Below, in pieces: positions 1 through 5,115 of a stretch of 7,749 nt of DNA. The stretch is taken from NCBI GenBank assembly GCA_023267315.1, contig JAHFNN010000041.1, forward strand, positions 1 through 7,749, given 5' to 3'. Under the pieces are notes generated by a model that saw only the letters and a list, made by a program, of their open reading frames with translations, was not told where the DNA came from and made no database searches. The stretch is from Candidatus Nomurabacteria bacterium. Its GTDB lineage: Bacteria > Patescibacteriota > Minisyncoccia > Phycocordibacterales > UBA9973. How positions within the stretch are numbered: position 1 is the first letter of the stretch; every line of letters starts with the position of its first letter. Both the position numbers and the translations under genes were made by a program.

Positions 1-333
1 CATGGCAAAAAGCCAGAAAAAATTAATTTTACGATAGAAACACCTACAAATATATCACTAGATTGTACTGGTTGGATTTATGCAAAACAAATTGCAACTA
101 GCAATTTTAAAGAAGGAGAAACATTGCAATGGAATGGAATCATGAATACTGCAGATCAGACATTTTACGGTGATATCGCAAGCTATCTTTTTCCTAAAAT
201 TAAACACAATCAGGGGAATAATTTTAAAAGCATAGACCAAACAATACAAGACATTCAAAGTAACATACCCATAAAAAGTACAGTCATCGTCTACGACGAT
301 ATAGAAGGTCACAGACATATACTCAATCAATAA
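1..333 (+). CDS. C-terminal part of an unrecognised protein (5' end outside window)
   Basis: Frame 1 is open from the first base of the window and closes with tandem TAA TAA stops at 331-336, giving 110 codons. The only start-like codons inside are a TTG at 124 and an ATG at 142. Coding sense continues upstream of both without a stop (for example LDCTGWIYAKQ), so the gene almost certainly begins before the window. The fragment is hydrophilic, has no membrane segment, and ends with an acidic stretch IVYDDIEGHRHILNQ. One cysteine is visible in DCTGW. I do not recognise the family and assign no function. It converges on the surface-protein gene and shares the hairpin terminator that starts at its stop codon. 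That a gene is present is fairly sure, because the long open frame ends exactly at a terminator; its identity is unknown. Confidence 0.6.
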   Translation, partial: HGKKPEKINFTIETPTNISLDCTGWIYAKQIATSNFKEGETLQWNGIMNTADQTFYGDIASYLFPKIKHNQGNNFKSIDQTIQDIQSNIPIKSTVIVYDDIEGHRHILNQ

Positions 334-372
334 TAAAACAAAACACGACGCAACGTCGTGTTTTGTTTTATT
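332..372. terminator. Bidirectional intrinsic terminator between convergent genes
   Basis: A perfect 19-bp inverted repeat runs from 332-350 to 354-372 with a CAA loop. The core is ACACGACG/CGTCGTGT, flanked by A-rich and T-rich arms. The left arm is A-rich and the right arm T-rich, so each strand gives a GC core followed by a U-rich run (TTTTGTTTTATT). It begins inside the stop codon of the plus-strand gene and lies 28 bases past the stop of the minus-strand gene. It can therefore end both transcripts. Confidence 0.85.
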
Positions 373-399
373 TAAATACATTTACGTGGAAATAAATGG

Positions 400-3228
400 T
401 TATTGAACAAACATAAGGTCAGGAGAATATCCTGTTCCAGTGGCGTTTGTTGCATATCCTCGAGTGTAGTACGTTACTCCTTTCGTTAGACCAGTCCGGG
501 CTTGAGTGAAGACTCCAGTCGTTGTTCCACCTTCAGCTATACAGTTTGTAGTAGGTGCTGGTGTTGTACCCCAACAAGTTCCACGTGCAGATATGACAGC
601 AGGAATTCCAAGTGAAGAAACTTCGGCCCCAAGCGTTGCTTTCGTTGGAGCTGTTGGCGTTGCAGTTGGATTAATTACCGTAGGAACTACATTTGGACCA
701 CTCGTGGTAAATGTTTTAGTTCCAGAATGATATTGATTATAAGTTAATTGTTCATATGACATCACTGAATAATAATACTCGGTATTTGGAAGAAGTCCTG
801 TAACAGTGAAGCTATGACTCGTTACATAGAAAGAATTACTAAAAGGATTTACTTGTGTATATGATGCGCCACCAGTAGTACTGAGCCAAACTTCTGATGT
901 TGATGGAGTTGCTGTTGTCCATGTTATTACTGCACTTGTTGATGTAATACTAGAAACAGTAGGAACAACAGCATATGGGTCGGTCCCTCCATTTGAAGAA
1001 ATCACCTGAAGCGAATTAGTTGAATCCGGTACGGCTGAACCTGAGGTATCATACACATTGACCGTAAGTGTATGAAGACCATTTGCTACACTCGAAGTAT
1101 CCCAAGCGTACGAATACGGATACCCTAAGAATGTTGGGTTTGAAGCATTAGGATCACCAGAAGCCACAAGAGTAGGGTCACCTGGAAGGGTTTTGACAAT
1201 ATTTCCATCTACCAAGAAATCGACTTTTCCAACTGGTTGACAGAAGTTTTTAACATATGAAGTGAGTGTTAACATCCCCCCACAAGTAGCTGGACCAGAC
1301 ATAGAAGCAAGACAACTACCGTCCCATGTGAGATCTGATTTTATAGTAGGAAACTTTGGTGTAAATTGATGTATCCATGATGACCAATATGTATCAGGAG
1401 TACTCGAATCCATATACTCTTGAAATGTCCAGAATGAATTATCCACAGGATCGACGGCCGTACCACTCCAATTTCCCCATCGATCTCCAATAGCGCCGTT
1501 ATATGAAGCAGTTCCTTGTTTAGCAACAGAAACCGGCGACATCGTTCCTAAGGGATCTGATACAGATCTACTGACATACAGAGCGCTTGGCTCAGAAAGT
1601 GCAGATGAGCCTGAGAAACCGATACCGACATCACTGCAGGCGTCCACTGAAAGTGTTGGGAAATAATAAGACGTTGCATTAGTCGGACTCAGGTCGACAA
1701 CAACTCCATCTTGAAAAAGAGCTGGGTCTCCACCAGAAGCGATTTTTGACATATCTATCTGCCCCCAATAAACCAAATCTCTATCCGAGGTAGTTGGAGA
1801 TACCAGTTCATGAGAAGTTATGTAGAGGGATCCATTGCGAAACACCGGATCTTCTATTCCTGTTGTGTCGAAAGGTTTATAAATAATTGGAGTTTGAAAA
1901 GTATTTACATAATATGATGCAACAGGCTCAGCCGCAAGAGCATATGTTTCTGGAGAACCTGCCGTTGGTAATGATAGAGGTTTCAGTAGAGATAAAGTGG
2001 CTGTATTTGCTGGACCATTTATGGCTAAAATATGAAGCGTAGTGGAATGAAGATACCAAGAAGCAAGATAAAGGTTCTTTTCATTACTATCATATGTATG
2101 TGCCGGCGCAGGCATAACCTCAGCGTTCAACCAGTTAAGACCAGGTAACGTCCAATAAAATTGACTACCAGCAAGCGTCCCACTCATTGCCATAGTTTTA
2201 TCGTAAACTAGTATGTGTGCAAAATTCTGAGAATTATACGTACTGGAACTTGTCGTTTGCAGAGAGAGCGCTATCATATCCGCATTAATCCCGAGCCGAG
2301 CAATGTGCACGTAATTGCTCATGTCATACGCAAATGGAATAGTATATGTATACCAAGAAGCTGTAGGATCTCCTGTTTGTGACACAGCAAGGTACACATA
2401 TTTCTTCGTAGAAATATCTGTCGCAGATAATATAAACTTATCGCTCTCTTCGTCGTACAAGATCTTTGGATTACCGGCAGGAGCGCTGAAAAGAGCGCTC
2501 AATTTTGCACCGAGAGGGATATTAGATCCTTTTGCATAGACATTTATTTCATTTCCGCCGAGATTGTTTGGAGTATTTGTCACCGCGACAACATGAGAAA
2601 GGCCCACGGCAATCGTACAATCACATTCGAGTTGCTCGCCATCCGCATCTCCGAAGCTTACGTTCAAAGCTGAAGTAGATGGAATATTGGGTATATTATT
2701 TTTGCGATTATTTTTTGTGGATACAACATTATTTACACTTACAGTTACTGTTCTAGATACCGTAGTATTCCCGGCATTATCGATTACCTTTGCTGAAAGC
2801 GAATATATTCCATTACGATATGACTGAGTATTCAATAAAATCGAGTACGGAAATACCATGCTTTTCCCAGCTGATGTGTCGTTGATATAATATTCAACTC
2901 TTTTTATTCCAGAACCTTGATCAGATGCATTCACGGCTAGAGATACTTGTCCTGATACTAGTTGGTCATTTTTTGGAGAAATAATTTGAACTTTCGGTGG
3001 AATAGTGTCTTTTGTTGCACCTTTACTTACTTGAGCGATTTTAGAAAAATCGACTGTACGAGCATGAATACCTGTTGTTGGAACTCCTCGAGCAGGAAGT
3101 ATTGCTTGCTGGGATTGGATTGCTGACGCAGGATTAAAATAATTTTTCAGCGGCTTTATTGAAAAAATCACCAATATGATCGCAACAAAAAACGCACCGA
3201 CCACTAAAAAATCCTTTTTATTTTTCAT
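400..3228 (-). CDS. Membrane-anchored multidomain surface/secreted protein (Ig-like, propeller-like core, FnIII)
   Basis: This is a complete 942-residue protein with ATG at 3228 and TAA at 400-402. Residues 1-7 are lysine-rich and 8-24 form one hydrophobic helix, so it is an uncleaved signal anchor or signal peptide with the rest outside the membrane. Residues about 74-167 resemble a bacterial Ig-like domain (PPKVQIISPKNDQLVSG, then VEYYIND, then VIDNAGN). Residues about 188-625 resemble a widespread class of secreted propeller-like proteins: CTIAVGLSHVVAVTNT, NPKILYDEESDKFILSATD, LAVSQTGDPTASW and GDRWGNWSGTAVDP. Residues about 640-745 look like a second Ig-like domain (KVDFLVDGN, then NGLHTLTVNVYD). 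Residues 753-842 look like FnIII (SAVITWTT, then LLPNTEYYYSV). Residues 845-942 form a module with RGTCWGTTPAPTTNC. There is no LPXTG motif and no C-terminal membrane helix. No catalytic motif was recognised. Adhesion, a surface layer or polymer binding are guesses. No clear Shine-Dalgarno sequence precedes the start. The pepD terminator upstream implies the gene has its own promoter. Confidence 0.9.
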   Translation of the reverse strand: MKNKKDFLVVGAFFVAIILVIFSIKPLKNYFNPASAIQSQQAILPARGVPTTGIHARTVDFSKIAQVSKGATKDTIPPKVQIISPKNDQLVSGQVSLAVNASDQGSGIKRVEYYINDTSAGKSMVFPYSILLNTQSYRNGIYSLSAKVIDNAGNTTVSRTVTVSVNNVVSTKNNRKNNIPNIPSTSALNVSFGDADGEQLECDCTIAVGLSHVVAVTNTPNNLGGNEINVYAKGSNIPLGAKLSALFSAPAGNPKILYDEESDKFILSATDISTKKYVYLAVSQTGDPTASWYTYTIPFAYDMSNYVHIARLGINADMIALSLQTTSSSTYNSQNFAHILVYDKTMAMSGTLAGSQFYWTLPGLNWLNAEVMPAPAHTYDSNEKNLYLASWYLHSTTLHILAINGPANTATLSLLKPLSLPTAGSPETYALAAEPVASYYVNTFQTPIIYKPFDTTGIEDPVFRNGSLYITSHELVSPTTSDRDLVYWGQIDMSKIASGGDPALFQDGVVVDLSPTNATSYYFPTLSVDACSDVGIGFSGSSALSEPSALYVSRSVSDPLGTMSPVSVAKQGTASYNGAIGDRWGNWSGTAVDPVDNSFWTFQEYMDSSTPDTYWSSWIHQFTPKFPTIKSDLTWDGSCLASMSGPATCGGMLTLTSYVKNFCQPVGKVDFLVDGNIVKTLPGDPTLVASGDPNASNPTFLGYPYSYAWDTSSVANGLHTLTVNVYDTSGSAVPDSTNSLQVISSNGGTDPYAVVPTVSSITSTSAVITWTTATPSTSEVWLSTTGGASYTQVNPFSNSFYVTSHSFTVTGLLPNTEYYYSVMSYEQLTYNQYHSGTKTFTTSGPNVVPTVINPTATPTAPTKATLGAEVSSLGIPAVISARGTCWGTTPAPTTNCIAEGGTTTGVFTQARTGLTKGVTYYTRGYATNATGTGYSPDLMFVQ

Positions 3229-3234
3229 ATCATA

Positions 3235-3263
3235 AGTATACCAAGTGATACTATAAAAGAAAA
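3235..3263 (-). promoter_or_regulatory. Possible sigma70-like promoter of the surface-protein gene, perhaps leaderless
   Basis: On the minus strand a TATACT hexamer (3235-3240) lies six bases before the ATG at 3228. A weak -35-like TTTTCT sits 17 bases further upstream (3258-3263). Transcription would then start at or next to the ATG, which fits the absence of a Shine-Dalgarno sequence. A competing -10 candidate, TATAGT (3250-3255), would give a leader of about 15 bases. The region is very AT-rich, so chance matches are likely. A promoter is nevertheless expected here because the terminator at 3272-3309 lies just upstream. Confidence 0.3.
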
Positions 3264-3271
3264 TGTTATAT

Positions 3272-3309
3272 AAAAAAGAGGCCAGTATCTTTACAGATAC
3301 CAGCCCCTC
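3272..3309 (-). terminator. Intrinsic terminator of pepD
   Basis: Read on the minus strand, a stem pairs GTATCT with AGATAC around a four-base loop. It continues, after a small internal loop, through a GC-rich outer stem (GAGGGGC against GCCTC, with a two-base bulge), and is followed at once by six T residues (3272-3277). It lies 23 bases after the pepD stop codon and upstream of the surface-protein gene on the same strand, separating the two transcripts. Confidence 0.8.
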
Positions 3310-3332
3310 CTATTCATTTATTACTTATTCGC

Positions 3333-4832
3333 TTAATTCTCTGCAGCAACAGCTACATCTTGCGTGACAAGCAGCTTAGTTAAAAGAATGAAAGCATTCT
3401 CCACTGAAGCCACGTCAACACGCTCTTTTGTAGTATGCGCGCCGTCAATCTGCGGACCGAATGAAATTATTTCTGCGTCAGGAAGTTTCTGCTGAATAAC
3501 AGCACATTCCAGGCCGGCATGGATAATTTTTACCTGCGGTTCTGAATTGAAGGTTTCTTTGAAAGTTGCAACAGCAAGGTCAAGCAGTTTGTTTTCTGTC
3601 TTTGGCACCCATGCATAATACTTACTTTCAGTTTTTGCTGAAGCACCTGCATCTTCAAAAACCTGCGTGGTTGTTTCTTCAAACGTGTCAATTTTTGCAT
3701 TAACTGAGCTCCTGAACATTGTCGTGATCTCCAGGGAATCCTCAGTCATCACCACAAGGCCAATGCTGTTTGATGTTTCAACAACATCATTATCACCCAT
3801 AGTAATCACTCCGTTTGGAATCTTTTTCAAGATTTCCATGAGCGCATCCTGTGTGCCTTGAGTGAACACTTTTTTCTTGCCGGAAACGTTTTTGAAGTTG
3901 GTAGTAGGTGTTTCATTTTTCCACTCACTGAACACTGTTTCTACAGCCTGCTCAAATGCTTCGCAGAAACCTTTACCTTTTTTAATGGGTACGGCAACCA
4001 CCGCTTTCGCTTCAAATGGAATGGTATTCATTTTCACTCCACCTTCAAAGCTGGCAATTCTGCATCCCCACGGTTTAAGTTCTGATATGACCTTCGCTAA
4101 TGCAATGATAGCATTCGCATGCCCCAGGTGAATTTCAAGTCCTGAGTGTCCACCTTTTAAGCCGGATATTCCGATTTCGTAATATTTACTTTGGGGTTTT
4201 TTCTCAGAGTAGCAAATCGGCAATGACGCTTTCATCCTGATACCACCGGCACATCCAACGAAGAATGTATTTTTCTCTTCTGAATCCAGGTTGATGATCT
4301 GCGAGCTTTTAATCAGAGAGTAGTCAAACCCATTTGCTCCGTCCATCCCTCTTTCTTCATCTGTAGTGAAGAACAATTCAATCGGTCCATGCGGAATGTC
4401 TTTTTCCGTCATTAAAGCCATCTTCATTGCGATACCCAGGCCATTATCAAATCCTCCAGTGGTACCTTTTGCAAATACCACACCTTCATCAATACCAAGC
4501 TCAACAGGGAAAACAGATTGGATACCTTTGTCTTTCACACAAACCATATCGAGGTGACCCTGGATAAGGCGGAGCGGTAACTGCTCACAATCTGCAGTTG
4601 CAGGAATGCGGATCAGTACGTTATGAAGCTTGTCTTCAACAACTACTTCATAGCCCTGCTCTGTCGCAATTTCAACAATTTTAGCAGCAACTTTTTCTTC
4701 GTTGCCAGATTCACGCGGAATCTCACACAGCGTCTTAAAATGATGCCACACTGCTGCCGGATTGATGCCGGAAACTATTTCCATGTTTCGGTTAGAAATG
4801 TTTTCTTCATTCTTTTTTTTAATTAATGTCAT
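3333..4832 (-). CDS. pepD: Aminoacyl-histidine dipeptidase / cytosol non-specific dipeptidase (M20 family)
   Basis: This complete 499-residue protein is close to the 485 of E. coli PepD and aligns in my memory along its whole length. PepD is a cytoplasmic two-metal enzyme that cleaves dipeptides such as beta-Ala-His and many Xaa-His pairs. Likely metal and catalytic residues are present: H93 and D95 (QGHLDM), bridging D129 (GGFDNG), general base E159 and ligand E160 (TTDEERGM), D183 (NLDSEE) and H466 (GAHTTKE). H229 lies in GLKGGHSGLEIHLG of the lid or dimer domain. IIHAGLEC (436-443) is the family's C-terminal signature. ATG at 4832 gives an extra lysine- and asparagine-rich leader. Met17 (codon 4784-4782, MEIVSGINPAAVW) fits the usual family start and may be the true one; neither has a Shine-Dalgarno sequence. 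There is no signal peptide. Terminators flank the gene on both sides. Wording such as INPAAVWHHFKTLCEIPR and the codon choice recall Bacteroidota homologues, hinting at transfer. Confidence 0.95.
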   Translation of the reverse strand: MTLIKKKNEENISNRNMEIVSGINPAAVWHHFKTLCEIPRESGNEEKVAAKIVEIATEQGYEVVVEDKLHNVLIRIPATADCEQLPLRLIQGHLDMVCVKDKGIQSVFPVELGIDEGVVFAKGTTGGFDNGLGIAMKMALMTEKDIPHGPIELFFTTDEERGMDGANGFDYSLIKSSQIINLDSEEKNTFFVGCAGGIRMKASLPICYSEKKPQSKYYEIGISGLKGGHSGLEIHLGHANAIIALAKVISELKPWGCRIASFEGGVKMNTIPFEAKAVVAVPIKKGKGFCEAFEQAVETVFSEWKNETPTTNFKNVSGKKKVFTQGTQDALMEILKKIPNGVITMGDNDVVETSNSIGLVVMTEDSLEITTMFRSSVNAKIDTFEETTTQVFEDAGASAKTESKYYAWVPKTENKLLDLAVATFKETFNSEPQVKIIHAGLECAVIQQKLPDAEIISFGPQIDGAHTTKERVDVASVENAFILLTKLLVTQDVAVAAEN

Positions 4833-4850
4833 ACTTTAAAGTTTTAAACG

Positions 4851-4994
4851 TTAGAATTTAATTTTTATTCCAATCTTTTCGTAGATGGCAGAAAACTGGC
4901 TGGGTACAGTAGACGATTGTTTCTTATCAAATCCCTCAATAAGAGCAATATTTAAAAAACCTGCCCATGCAGATTTCCAAAAGATTACTCTTAT
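4851..4994 (-). pseudogene. Possible C-terminal gene remnant upstream of pepD
   Basis: A 47-codon open frame runs from just after an in-frame TAA (4995-4997) to a TAA at 4851-4853, 18 bases before the pepD ATG. It has no ATG, GTG or TTG start. The translation looks protein-like (WKSAWAGFLNIALIEGFDKK, then VPSQFSAIYEKIGIKIKF). It could be the broken tail of a gene that stood before pepD in a source genome, or a chance open frame. I do not recognise the family, and the length alone is weak evidence. Confidence 0.25.
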
Positions 4995-5022
4995 TTACAT
5001 TAAAAACCTTTAAAATTAAGCG

Positions 5023-5050
5023 ATTGTAAAAGAACAGTGACTGCCTGCAA
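5023..5050 (-). promoter_or_regulatory. Possible promoter upstream of pepD
   Basis: On the minus strand a TTGCAG (5045-5050) is followed after 16 bases by TACAAT (5023-5028), a fair -10 match with a weak -35. It lies just after the clpB terminator, which is where a separate pepD promoter would be expected. It would leave a leader of roughly 180 bases containing the open-frame remnant. No Bacteroidota-type TAnnTTTG box with a properly spaced TTTG was found. The call is tentative. Confidence 0.25.
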
Positions 5051-5076
5051 CAGTAACATATAATACAAATTTGGTC

Positions 5077-5112
5077 AATTAAAAACCCCTGCCAAGGCAA
5101 GGGTTTTTAATT
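5077..5112 (-). terminator. Intrinsic terminator of clpB
   Basis: A long inverted repeat pairs 5077-5093 with 5096-5112: AATTAAAAACCC against GGGTTTTTAATT, one C-A mismatch, then TGCC against GGCA around a tiny loop. On the minus strand the GC-rich core ends in GGGG followed by TTTTTAATT. It starts three bases after the clpB stop codon, and its symmetry would also let it work on the plus strand. Confidence 0.85.
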
Positions 5113-5115
5113 CTA

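Noticed and set aside
58..381. Minus-strand open frame of 107 codons opposite the plus-strand gene
   Set aside because: It starts inside the terminator hairpin and lies antisense to a better-supported gene; its cysteine- and phenylalanine-rich translation looks like a shadow frame.
3225..3233. Mini-ORF ATG-ATA-TGA overlapping the surface-protein start codon
   Set aside because: Two codons in an AT-rich stretch are expected by chance, and no ribosome-binding site precedes it.
5034..5042. Short palindrome CAGTGACTG in the gap before pepD
   Set aside because: Nine bases are too short to call an operator, it is not repeated, and it falls within the spacer of a weak promoter candidate.
4833..5115. 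Riboswitch or small RNA in the gap before pepD
   Set aside because: Apart from the clpB terminator I see no second stable hairpin with a U-tract and no recognised riboswitch motif.
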